From an uncultured Clostridia bacterium (GTDB lineage: Bacteria; Bacillota; Clostridia; Christensenellales; Borkfalkiaceae): a stretch of 5,529 bases of DNA. The translations under genes were made by a program, and so were the position numbers. The notes beneath the pieces are model-generated. The model was not told the DNA's origin. It did not search any database and worked only from the letters and a program-made list of their open reading frames with translations. Below are positions 1 through 5,312 of this stretch, piece after piece. The stretch is from positions 1 through 5,529 of the forward strand of contig CALARO010000003.1 of NCBI GenBank assembly GCA_937888935.1, read 5' to 3'. How positions within the stretch are numbered: position 1 is the stretch's first letter; every line of letters starts with the position of its first letter.

Positions 1-1299
1 TTTATCGAGCGGGGAATCGTCGTATGGCTGCAAAAACGCGCGCTCGCCGTCTTTCGCGCCTTTCGCCCGCGCCAACGCGTTTTCTTCCGGCAACGGATCG
101 CCGGGAACGGGGGCGGTGAAATCGTAGAAATCTTTGACGTCGTCTTTATCTTTGCGGGAGGCGTTCCACACGTTGAAAAAACTCATCGTGAAAGTATTCG
201 CCGCGCTGCCGCGGATACGAAGACCGGAATCTTTCCAGTTGCCGAAGCGGATTTTTTCGCCCACGTATTCGTCCGAAAGGTTGATGCCGCCCGTGAACGC
301 CACTTTGCCGTCTACCACGATTTGCTTTCTATGATCGCGGTTGTTGATGCGTACCGTGAAAATGGGGGCGATGGGGTTGAACGTAAGGCATTTTATGTTT
401 TCGTGCAGCGATTCCACATAGCGATCGTACTGCGGCGGCAACGCTTTTAAGCAGCCCGCGTTATCGAAAATCAGCCGCACCTGTACCCCTTCTTCCGCTT
501 TCTGCACGAGCGCGGTTAAAAATTCCGACCACGTTTTGCCCGGGGCGATGATGAAATACTCGGCAAGAATGAATTTCTTCGCGCCGCGCACCGCTTCCAC
601 AATCGCTTCGAACGTTTCTTTTCCCGAAGGGAAATAGGTGGCTTCGCCGTCGTATGCGGCGGGGAAACCCGCGAAATCGGAAAGGTATTTCGTGATGCCG
701 CAAGGTACGGAATTTTCCGTTTCGGTTGCTTCCGTTTTTTGCAATTCAAGGGGGGTAGTGGATGAAATTCCGGCTTTTTTCTCGTTCGTTTTTCCCTTAC
801 CCCTGCCGTTTTTTCCTTTCTTGCTCCACGGCATGCGCAGAAACTGCGAAGCGGAAAGCGCGGAAAGCATGGGCGGCGTGCCGGGAATCGACCTTGCCGC
901 GGGAAGCGCGGCGTAGTTTTTCTGCTTTTCGGCGTTGACTTTTAAATTCATTTTCTTCGTGGGGCGGCCGTCGCCGTAAAGGAAGAACATGATGATGCCG
1001 AAGACGGGCAGCACGAGAATGATCACGATCCAGCCGAGTTTATTAGAGAGTTTATCGTTGTTGTTCACGATATGCAATAACAGGGCGAAACCGATCAGAT
1101 TTGTGGCGAGAAGAGTGAGCGTGGCGTTCTGCGAGTCGGCGTAGAAAAGCCGCACCAAAAGCACCGTTGCCACAGCGATCTGCAAAAGCATGGCAAGTCC
1201 CGTTAAAAATATTCGGTTGTAAATAATCACCTTGCCGCGCCTGTCGCGATACAGAATTTTTTCCATACGGCGGCGGCGTTTTTCGCTCATTCGCTTCAT
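1..1299 (-). CDS. cls: Cardiolipin synthase (phospholipase D superfamily), 3' end cut off by the window
   Basis: Membrane enzyme that joins two phosphatidylglycerols into cardiolipin plus glycerol. An uninterrupted frame of 433 codons runs from ATG at 1299 to the window edge with no stop, so the C-terminus is missing. Seen: a basic N-terminus (residues 1-14), hydrophobic segments at about 30-49, 59-78 and 89-108 (the last ending FFLYGDGRP, typical of the PLDc_N domain), and a PLD domain from about residue 214. The first HKD catalytic motif, HRKQIVVD, has H323, K325 and D330 and is followed by DGKVAFTGGINLSDEY. The family needs a second HKD, which would lie beyond position 1. Residues ~154-198 form a Lys/Gly-rich, low-complexity stretch that pushes HKD1 further from the N-terminus than in typical Cls proteins. 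The start is supported by AGAGG at 1313-1309, 9 nt upstream; Met4 (1290) is a less likely alternative. Assignment is confident; completeness cannot be judged. Confidence 0.93.
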   Translation of the reverse strand, partial: MKRMSEKRRRRMEKILYRDRRGKVIIYNRIFLTGLAMLLQIAVATVLLVRLFYADSQNATLTLLATNLIGFALLLHIVNNNDKLSNKLGWIVIILVLPVFGIIMFFLYGDGRPTKKMNLKVNAEKQKNYAALPAARSIPGTPPMLSALSASQFLRMPWSKKGKNGRGKGKTNEKKAGISSTTPLELQKTEATETENSVPCGITKYLSDFAGFPAAYDGEATYFPSGKETFEAIVEAVRGAKKFILAEYFIIAPGKTWSEFLTALVQKAEEGVQVRLIFDNAGCLKALPPQYDRYVESLHENIKCLTFNPIAPIFTVRINNRDHRKQIVVDGKVAFTGGINLSDEYVGEKIRFGNWKDSGLRIRGSAANTFTMSFFNVWNASRKDKDDVKDFYDFTAPVPGDPLPEENALARAKGAKDGERAFLQPYDDSPLDK

Positions 1300-1327
1300 T
1301 GCGCGCAACCTCTGCTTTGTGGGTTTA

Positions 1328-1342
1328 GGTATACAGTATACC
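1328..1342. promoter_or_regulatory. Perfect 15-bp palindrome over the cls -10 box, candidate operator
   Basis: GGTATAC-A-GTATACC has two exact 7-bp inverted arms around one central base. It covers the whole -10 hexamer of the cls promoter and reaches the predicted transcription start. A dimeric repressor bound here would block RNA polymerase. The binding protein is not encoded in the window, and assigning a regulator family would be a guess. The palindrome is seen directly; the operator role is inferred. Confidence 0.45.
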
Positions 1343-1363
1343 GCATTTTTCGGGTTTTGTCAA
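1335..1363 (-). promoter_or_regulatory. Sigma-A promoter of cls
   Basis: Read on the minus strand, TTGACA (1363-1358) and TATACT (1340-1335) are separated by exactly 17 bp. This is a consensus -35 with a one-mismatch -10. The predicted transcription start is near 1328, giving a leader of about 30 nt before the cls ATG at 1299. Match and orientation make this one of the best-supported regulatory sites in the window. Confidence 0.85.
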
Positions 1364-1468
1364 CCCCGGGGGCGAAACAATTTTTTCCTTTCACCGACAT
1401 TTCATTTACGGGCGGGGCGGGTTTTTCTTCGCTTTCGGCGATCGGGCGCGCGTTTTCTTGCGATTTAT

Positions 1469-1497
1469 CACTTTTTCGTCATTTTTCAGCATATAAT
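1469..1497 (+). promoter_or_regulatory. Candidate promoter of the ylmC/ymxH-like gene
   Basis: A perfect TATAAT lies at 1492-1497. It sits within an A/T-rich stretch 70 bp upstream of the start codon at 1567. At 17-bp spacing the -35 would be CACTTT (1469-1474), a poor match to TTGACA. Either an activator or a different sigma factor helps, or the promoter is weak. No clear sporulation-sigma -35 was recognised. Confidence 0.4.
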
Positions 1498-1566
1498 AAA
1501 TAGCCTGCCGAATAGCTTGCGTATGCGTTTCGCGGGCGGGAAACGGCAAAAAAGGAGCGAAAAATT

Positions 1567-1938
1567 ATGGAAATTTCCTATACGTATCTGCGCAGCAAGG
1601 AAGTGGTGAATCTGGTGGACGGGAAACGGCTCGGCAGAGTGTGCGACGTGGTGTTCCGCTACCACGAAAACGTGTTTCTCGGCATCGTTGTGCCGGGAAA
1701 TAAAGGCTTCTCGTTTAAAAAAGGCGACGTTTTCATCGACGTGAAATGCATTTCGTGTATCGGCGAAGACGTGATTTTAGTGCGCGCCGAAGGACTCCGC
1801 CGGGCGGGAAAAAATAAAGGAAAAGCGCCGCAGGGGGCGCAATGTATGCCCGCGCCGCCGTTTGCGCCGCCCGCGCAGCCTGTGCCTGCCCCGCCTTTCG
1901 CGCCGCAGGGGCGAAGGTCTTTCGACGAATACGAATAA
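1567..1938 (+). CDS. ylmC: YlmC/YmxH family sporulation-associated PRC-barrel protein with proline-rich tail
   Basis: Small cytoplasmic PRC-barrel protein of 123 residues. Residues 1-76 match the YlmC/YmxH family: the N-terminal 'RSKEVVNLVDGKRLG' block (9-23), a DVVF strand (27-30), 'FLGIVVPG' (37-44) and 'IGEDVILVRAEG' (65-76). The family occurs in spore-forming Firmicutes and its biochemical role is unknown. Usual length is about 80-85 residues, so the extra ~45-residue tail is an extension. It has a basic linker (78-86), then PAPPFAP twice (95-101 and 107-113), then an acidic end. Cysteines are at 26, 61, 64 and 93, with C61 and C64 forming a CxxC. The start is set by AAGGAG at 1552-1557, 9 nt upstream. 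The gene is monocistronic, with its own promoter candidate and a downstream terminator. The symbol could equally be ymxH, since the two paralogues cannot be told apart here. Confidence 0.85.
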   Translation: MEISYTYLRSKEVVNLVDGKRLGRVCDVVFRYHENVFLGIVVPGNKGFSFKKGDVFIDVKCISCIGEDVILVRAEGLRRAGKNKGKAPQGAQCMPAPPFAPPAQPVPAPPFAPQGRRSFDEYE

Positions 1939-1971
1939 ACTTGCGGCTTTTGAATGAGTTTCCGACAAAAT

Positions 1972-2018
1972 GCCCGTGCGTTTGATAGTTATGATACGCG
2001 CGCGGGCGATTTTTGTTT
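1972..2018 (+). terminator. Rho-independent terminator after the ylmC/ymxH-like gene
   Basis: GCCCGTGCG (1972-1980) pairs with CGCGCGGGC (1999-2007) to give a 9-bp GC-rich stem with one G-U pair and an 18-nt loop. A T-rich run follows (five T from 2010, then TTT). It lies 34 nt after the stop codon. The large loop is somewhat unusual, but stem plus T-tract fits an intrinsic terminator. Confidence 0.75.
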
Positions 2019-2029
2019 GATTTTTGTTT
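2008..2029 (+). repeat. Two tandem copies of an 11-bp T-rich unit
   Basis: GATTTTTGTTT occurs at 2008-2018 and again directly adjacent at 2019-2029, followed by a degenerate GATATTTG. It coincides with the T-tract of the terminator and looks like a small slippage duplication that lengthens the tail. Confidence 0.6.
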
Positions 2030-2090
2030 GATATTTGCCTGACTTGAAGCCGATTTGTGCGCATATCGCGGGTGCGGCGGGCGAAAACCG

Positions 2091-2119
2091 TTGACAAGGC
2101 GCGCGAAAAGTGCTATAAT
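2091..2119 (+). promoter_or_regulatory. Strong sigma-A promoter of trpS
   Basis: TTGACA (2091-2096), a 17-bp spacer and TATAAT (2114-2119) all match consensus. A TG at 2111-2112 gives an extended -10. The predicted start is near 2126, so the leader is about 85 nt. That leader is too short for a T-box, and no T-box specifier domain or antiterminator sequence was seen in it. Confidence 0.9.
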
Positions 2120-2174
2120 TTTACAAATATAATTTGTTCCGTTGCGCTTCTTCGTGATTTCTTTAAAAAGTTTT

Positions 2175-2201
2175 CCGCGAAAAACGCGGCGGACTAAGGA
2201 G
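2175..2201 (+). promoter_or_regulatory. trpS ribosome binding site with a small hairpin just upstream
   Basis: The Shine-Dalgarno AAGGAG (2196-2201) lies 10 nt before the ATG at 2212 and decides that start. Six nucleotides upstream, CCGCG (2175-2179) and CGCGG (2185-2189) form a 5-bp stem around an AAAAA loop. The stem leaves the Shine-Dalgarno free, so it would more likely keep the site open than hide it. Confidence 0.55.
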
Positions 2202-2211
2202 CATTCCGGCT

Positions 2212-3255
2212 ATGAAAAACGTGATTTTAACGGGCGATCGCCCCACAGGCAGACTGCATATCGGGCATTACGTAGGCTCGCTGCGCGAACGCGTGCGTTT
2301 GCAGAATTCCGGCAAGTTCGACGAGATCTATATCATGATCGCCGACGCGCAGGCGCTTACCGACAACGCCGAACACCCCGAAAAGGTGCGCTCGAACGTT
2401 CTCGAAGTGGCTCTTGATTATCTCGCGTGCGGCATTGATCCCGAAAAAGCCGTGATTTTTATTCAGTCCACCGTGCCTGAGCTGACCGAATTATCCTTTT
2501 ATTATATGAATCTCGTTACGCTCTCGCGCTTGCAGAGAAACCCCACGGTGAAAGCCGAAATTCAGCTTCGGAATTTCGAAACGAGCATACCTGTGGGCTT
2601 TTTAACGTATCCTATCTCGCAGGCGGCGGATATTACCGCGTTCGGCGCAACCGCCGTGCCGGCGGGCGAAGATCAAGCGCCCATGATCGAGCAATGCAAG
2701 GAAATCGTGCATAAATTCAACGCGGTGTACGGCGAAACGCTCGTAGAGCCGGAAATCGTGCTGCCCGCAAATAAAAATTGCTTCCGTCTGCCCGGACTCG
2801 ACGGCAAGGCGAAGATGAGCAAGTCGCTCGGCAACTGCATTTACCTTGCGGACGAGCCTGCCGTCATCAAAGAAAAAGTGATGTCTATGTACACCGATCC
2901 CGATCACATCAAGGTGAGCGACCCCGGAAAGGTGGAAGGCAACACGGTGTTTACGTATCTCGACGCGTTCTGCCGCGAAGAGCAGTTTGCAAAGTATCTG
3001 CCCGAGTATAAAAATCTCGACGAGCTGAAAGAGCATTACCGGCGCGGGGGCCTCGGCGACGTGAAGATCAAGAAGTTTCTGATCAACGTTTTAAACGAAG
3101 AGCTTTCGCCGATTTACGAGCGGCGCAAGGCGTGGGAACAGCGAAAAGACGAAGTGCGCGAGATTTTGCGGCGCGGCTGCGAGACGGCGGAAAAGAAAGC
3201 CGCGGCTACGCTTGCCGCCGTGAAGAAGGCGATGAAGATTGATTATTTCGGCTGA
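2212..3255 (+). CDS. trpS: Tryptophan--tRNA ligase (TrpRS)
   Basis: Cytoplasmic class Ic aminoacyl-tRNA synthetase that activates Trp with ATP and loads it onto tRNA-Trp. It has 347 residues, close to the ~330-345 usual for bacterial TrpRS, and ends in TGA. Seen: the nucleotide-binding start 'TGDRPTGRLHIGHYVGSL' with HIGH at 16-19, the GEDQ segment at 152-155 followed by the tRNA/Trp-pocket helix (PMIE, 157-160), and 'GLDGKAKMSKSLGN' with KMSKS at 201-205. A charged helical C-terminal anticodon-binding domain follows. The canonical HIGH and the TGDRPTG opening resemble the streptococcal/clostridial TrpRS branch rather than the B. subtilis-like branch, where the motif is diverged. The start at 2212 follows AAGGAG at 10 nt. 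It has its own strong promoter; no clear terminator separates it from rpsB, so some read-through into rpsB-tsf is possible. Confidence 0.97.
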   Translation: MKNVILTGDRPTGRLHIGHYVGSLRERVRLQNSGKFDEIYIMIADAQALTDNAEHPEKVRSNVLEVALDYLACGIDPEKAVIFIQSTVPELTELSFYYMNLVTLSRLQRNPTVKAEIQLRNFETSIPVGFLTYPISQAADITAFGATAVPAGEDQAPMIEQCKEIVHKFNAVYGETLVEPEIVLPANKNCFRLPGLDGKAKMSKSLGNCIYLADEPAVIKEKVMSMYTDPDHIKVSDPGKVEGNTVFTYLDAFCREEQFAKYLPEYKNLDELKEHYRRGGLGDVKIKKFLINVLNEELSPIYERRKAWEQRKDEVREILRRGCETAEKKAAATLAAVKKAMKIDYFG

Positions 3256-3269
3256 AAATCGTGCGATTC

Positions 3270-3305
3270 GCCCGAAACATGCGTGCGTTTTGCCCGAAAT
3301 GCGTG
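3270..3305 (+). repeat. Imperfect short direct repeat after trpS
   Basis: GCCCGAAACATGCGTG (3270-3285) recurs as GCCCGAAATGCGTG (3292-3305) with two bases missing. It lies in the non-coding spacer just after the trpS stop codon. It forms no convincing hairpin, and its role is unknown. Confidence 0.45.
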
Positions 3306-3314
3306 GAAATAAAC

Positions 3315-3365
3315 AAAAAAAATACGAAAAAAAGAAAAAATATCGGGAAAAACGGCGTAAAAAAA
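3315..3365 (+). promoter_or_regulatory. Phased A-tracts / UP-element-like region upstream of the rpsB promoter
   Basis: Five runs of 5-8 A lie at 3315-3322, 3327-3333, 3335-3340, 3348-3352 and 3359-3365, ending one base before the rpsB -35 box. Most centres are 11-13 bp apart, roughly one helical turn, which would bend the DNA. A-rich sequence in this position is typical of UP elements that bind the RNA polymerase alpha subunit at ribosomal promoters. Sequence pattern seen; function inferred. Confidence 0.5.
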
Positions 3366-3366
3366 G

Positions 3367-3395
3367 TTGCTCAAAAGGCAAAGATATGCTAAAAT
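3367..3395 (+). promoter_or_regulatory. Sigma-A promoter of rpsB-tsf
   Basis: TTGCTC (3367-3372), a 17-bp spacer and TAAAAT (3390-3395), with TG at 3387-3388 as an extended -10. The -10 and spacing are good and the -35 is moderate. The predicted start near 3402 gives a leader of about 115 nt before the rpsB ATG, long enough for regulatory structure. Confidence 0.75.
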
Positions 3396-3429
3396 ATAGT
3401 AGCTAAAAAAATACGCACCCGTTTTTTCG

Positions 3430-3487
3430 CGCGCCTACCGTGTCCGTAAATCTTATTCAATGCGGATGATGAAGGCGGTGATACGCG
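3430..3487 (+). promoter_or_regulatory. Structured 5' leader of rpsB, candidate S2 autoregulatory element
   Basis: Three stacked pairings can be drawn. CGCG 3430-3433 pairs with 3484-3487. TACCGT 3436-3441 pairs with GCGGTG-type bases 3475-3480, with G-U pairs at both ends. GTCCG 3442-3446 pairs with CGGAT 3463-3467. Between them are a small internal loop, a 3' bulge (3468-3474) and a 16-nt terminal loop. Ribosomal protein operons are often controlled by leaders that bind their own product, and S2 is known to repress rpsB-tsf in other bacteria. I do not recognise a named RNA family here; the fold was drawn by hand. Confidence 0.35.
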
Positions 3488-3504
3488 AGGCGGGGAGGTT
3501 TAAC

Positions 3505-3509
3505 GGAGG
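3505..3509 (+). promoter_or_regulatory. rpsB ribosome binding site
   Basis: GGAGG lies 7 nt before the ATG at 3517. It makes 3517, not the internal ATG at 3595, the natural rpsB start. A second purine-rich GGGGAGG (3493-3499) sits slightly further upstream. No Shine-Dalgarno precedes 3595. Confidence 0.8.
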
Positions 3510-3516
3510 CATAATT

Positions 3517-4308
3517 ATGGCAGTTATCACAATGAAGGAGCTTTTCTAAGCGGGCGTCCATTTCGGACATCAGACGAGAAAATGGAATCCGAAAATGAAG
3601 AAGTACATTTTCGCCGCGAGAAACGACATTCACATCATCGACTTACAGCTTACCGTAGGTCTGATCGAAGAGGCGTACAAGTTTGTATGCGACAGCGTGA
3701 AGGCGGGTAAAACCGTACTTTTCGTGGGTACGAAAAATCAGGCGCAGGAAGCGGTGAAAGAAGAGGCGGAACGTTGCGGTCAGTTCTACGTAAATTCGCG
3801 CTGGCTGGGCGGTTGCCTTACCAACTTCAAGACGATGCGCTCGCGCGTAGATCGCCTTGAAAAGCTGGAAAAAATGGAAGCGAACGGCGAGTTCGATCTT
3901 CTGCCCAAGAAAGAAGTGATGCTTCTTAAAAAGGAAATGGGCAAGTTGCAGGCAAATCTCGGCGGCATCAAGAACATGAAATCTATGCCCGGCGTGATGT
4001 TCGTGGTAGATCCGCACGGCGAAGAAATCGCGGTGAAGGAAGCGAAGAAGATGGGTATCCCCGTGGTGGCGATTACCGATACGAATTGCGATCCGGACGA
4101 GATTGACTACGTGATCCCCGGCAACGACGACGCGATCCGCGCGATCAAACTGATCGCTTCGGTGATTGCGAACGCCGTGATCGAGGCGAATCAGGGTGCG
4201 GAAGCGGTTGCGCCCGCGCAGGAAGAAGCCGGAAGCGAGCCGAAGGATATGGAAGAAGTTGTTGCGGCGGCGGAAGAAGCTCCCGCGGCGGAAGAGAAAG
4301 CCGAGTAA
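3517..4308 (+). CDS. rpsB: 30S ribosomal protein S2, reading frame interrupted by an in-frame TAA at codon 11
   Basis: Small-subunit protein that binds the 30S head-body junction and is needed to load S1 and mRNA. From ATG 3517 (GGAGG 7 nt upstream) the frame reads MAVITMKELF, a TAA at 3547-3549, then AGVHFGHQTRKWNPKMKKYI and on to the stop at 4306-4308. That is 263 residues counting the stop position, normal for S2. The family has Glu where the TAA stands, so the N-terminal block is otherwise complete. The longest uninterrupted ORF starts at 3595 (Met27, 237 residues) but lacks the conserved HFGHQT segment and has no ribosome binding site. Also seen: 'VGTKNQAQEAVKEEA', 'NSRWLGGCLTNFKT', 'PGVMFVVDPHGEEIAVKEA' and 'DTNCDPDEIDYVIPGNDDAIRAI', then an Ala/Glu-rich acidic tail (about residues 228-263). 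It is first gene of rpsB-tsf. Identity is certain; whether it is functional as written is doubtful. Confidence 0.93.
3547..3549 (+). other. In-frame TAA replacing a conserved Glu codon in rpsB
   Basis: TAA falls between TTC (Phe10) and GCG (Ala12). GAA to TAA is a single G-to-T change, and flanking codons stay in the same frame, so no insertion or deletion is involved. TAA also ends the ylmC/ymxH-like gene, rpsB itself and tsf here, so it is a normal stop codon in this genome. Confidence 0.85.
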
Positions 4309-4333
4309 GGGTTTCTTTTCGATACGGCTTTTT
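4297..4333 (+). terminator. Possible weak attenuator hairpin overlapping the rpsB stop
   Basis: AAAGCCG (4297-4303) can pair perfectly with CGGCTTT (4325-4331) around a 21-nt loop, and the 3' arm ends in five T. The 5' arm lies inside the last rpsB codons, so ribosomes finishing rpsB would disrupt it. It could lower tsf relative to rpsB transcription, but stem length and T-run are marginal. Confidence 0.3.
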
Positions 4334-4370
4334 ATAACTATATTTTATAACTATATTTTTTATAACTATA
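4330..4370 (+). repeat. Three copies of a 13-bp A/T repeat between rpsB and tsf
   Basis: TTTTATAACTATA occurs exactly at 4330-4342, 4343-4355 and 4358-4370. The first two copies abut, and two extra T separate the second and third. The array ends just before the tsf Shine-Dalgarno (4372-4377). It is far more A/T-rich than the flanking genes. It may be a slippage-prone spacer, and copy number would set the distance from the rpsB stop to the tsf ribosome binding site. The TATAAC boxes could serve as weak -10 elements, but no good -35 was found. Confidence 0.75.
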
Positions 4371-4386
4371 TAAGGAGTAGAGAATT

Positions 4387-5280
4387 ATGGCGTTTACGGC
4401 AAAAGACGTGATGGCGCTGCGCGAAAAGACGGGCGCGGGCGTAATGGATTGCAAAAAGGCGTTGGTGGATACCGACGGCGATATGGAAAAGGCGATGGAT
4501 CTTCTGCGCGAGCGGGGCATTGCGAAAGCGGAAAAGAAGGCTTCGCGTATTGCGGCGGAAGGCATCGTGTACGCGTATATCAAAGATAAGAAAGGCGTGC
4601 TTGTGGAAGTGAACTGCGAATCGGACTTCGTGGCGAAGAACCCGCAGTTTACGGCGATCGCGGAAGAGATTTCGAAGGTGATCATTGCGGAAAAACCCGC
4701 GGACGTGGCGGCACTTGCTTCGTGCAAGGTTTCCGACGGCAACACCGTGGAAGACTACCTGAAAGGTCAGACGGCGGTGATCGGCGAGAAGATCGCGGTG
4801 CGCAGATTTACGGCATACGAAACGGAAGGCTTCCTTGCGAAGTATATTCACCTTGGCGGAAAGCTGGGCGTGCTGCTCGATATGGCGGGCGAAGAGACGG
4901 AAGCGGCGAAAGAAGCGGCGCACGAAGTTACGTTGCAGATCGCGTTTACGAAACCCGCGTACCTTGCCGAAGACGAAGTTTCGGCGGACACCATCGAGAA
5001 AGAGAAAGAAGTGCTGAAACAGCAGGCGATCAATGAAGGCAAGCCCGAAGCGATTGCCGAGAAGATGGTGCTTGGCAGAATTAAGAAATTCTACGAAGAA
5101 AACTGCCTTTTGAAGCAGGCGTTCATCAAGGACGATAAGAAGACGGTTTCCGACCTTCTGAAAGCGGCGGGCGCGAAAGTAAATCGTTTTGCGTTTTACG
5201 TGATGGGCGAAGGCTTGGAAAAGAAGAGCGAAGATCTGAGCGAAGAAGTGGCGAAGCAGGTTGCCGCCGCGAAGAAGTAA
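4387..5280 (+). CDS. tsf: Elongation factor Ts (EF-Ts)
   Basis: Cytoplasmic guanine-nucleotide exchange factor that releases GDP from EF-Tu during translation elongation. It has 297 residues, the usual full length. Seen: an N-terminal UBA-like domain (about 1-55) with 'LREKTGAGVMDCKKAL' and 'LLRERGIAKAEKKASR' (39-54); then 'NCESDFVAKN' with D80-F81-V82, the segment that in family structures reaches the EF-Tu nucleotide site; then the dimerisation/core region, including 'HLGGKLGVLLDM' and a Lys/Glu-rich helical stretch, and 'LKQAFIKDDKKTVSDLL' near the C-terminus. The start follows AAGGAG (4372-4377) at 9 nt. It lies 78 nt after rpsB in the same direction, the classic rpsB-tsf pair, with no separate strong promoter seen, and is followed by a strong terminator. 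No anomalies in the reading frame. Confidence 0.98.
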   Translation: MAFTAKDVMALREKTGAGVMDCKKALVDTDGDMEKAMDLLRERGIAKAEKKASRIAAEGIVYAYIKDKKGVLVEVNCESDFVAKNPQFTAIAEEISKVIIAEKPADVAALASCKVSDGNTVEDYLKGQTAVIGEKIAVRRFTAYETEGFLAKYIHLGGKLGVLLDMAGEETEAAKEAAHEVTLQIAFTKPAYLAEDEVSADTIEKEKEVLKQQAINEGKPEAIAEKMVLGRIKKFYEENCLLKQAFIKDDKKTVSDLLKAAGAKVNRFAFYVMGEGLEKKSEDLSEEVAKQVAAAKK

Positions 5281-5312
5281 GTCGAATAAGTTTTTGAAAT
5301 AAACCGAATAAG

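Noticed and set aside
1364..1371. CCCCGGGG palindrome upstream of the cls -35
   Set aside because: Eight bases of simple symmetry in GC-rich sequence with no flanking pairing; expected by chance.
1232..1609. 125-codon plus-strand ORF across the divergent region
   Set aside because: Overlaps the cls start, both promoters and the ylmC/ymxH-like start; composition is Arg/Phe-rich with no motif and no ribosome binding site.
2602..3036. 144-codon minus-strand ORF antisense to trpS
   Set aside because: Shadow of the TrpRS coding frame, with no recognisable domain.
3547..3549. Reassigned TAA codon (alternative genetic code)
   Set aside because: TAA also ends the ylmC/ymxH-like gene, rpsB and tsf at the expected lengths, and no other in-frame TAA occurs in the conserved genes.
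3595..4308. rpsB starting at the internal ATG 3595
   Set aside because: No Shine-Dalgarno, and it would delete the conserved S2 N-terminus that is plainly encoded upstream in the same frame from 3517.
4366..4923. 185-codon minus-strand ORF antisense to tsf
   Set aside because: Arg/His/Phe-rich composition typical of the complement of a GC-rich gene; no ribosome binding site or family motifs, and it lies inside a clear EF-Ts gene.
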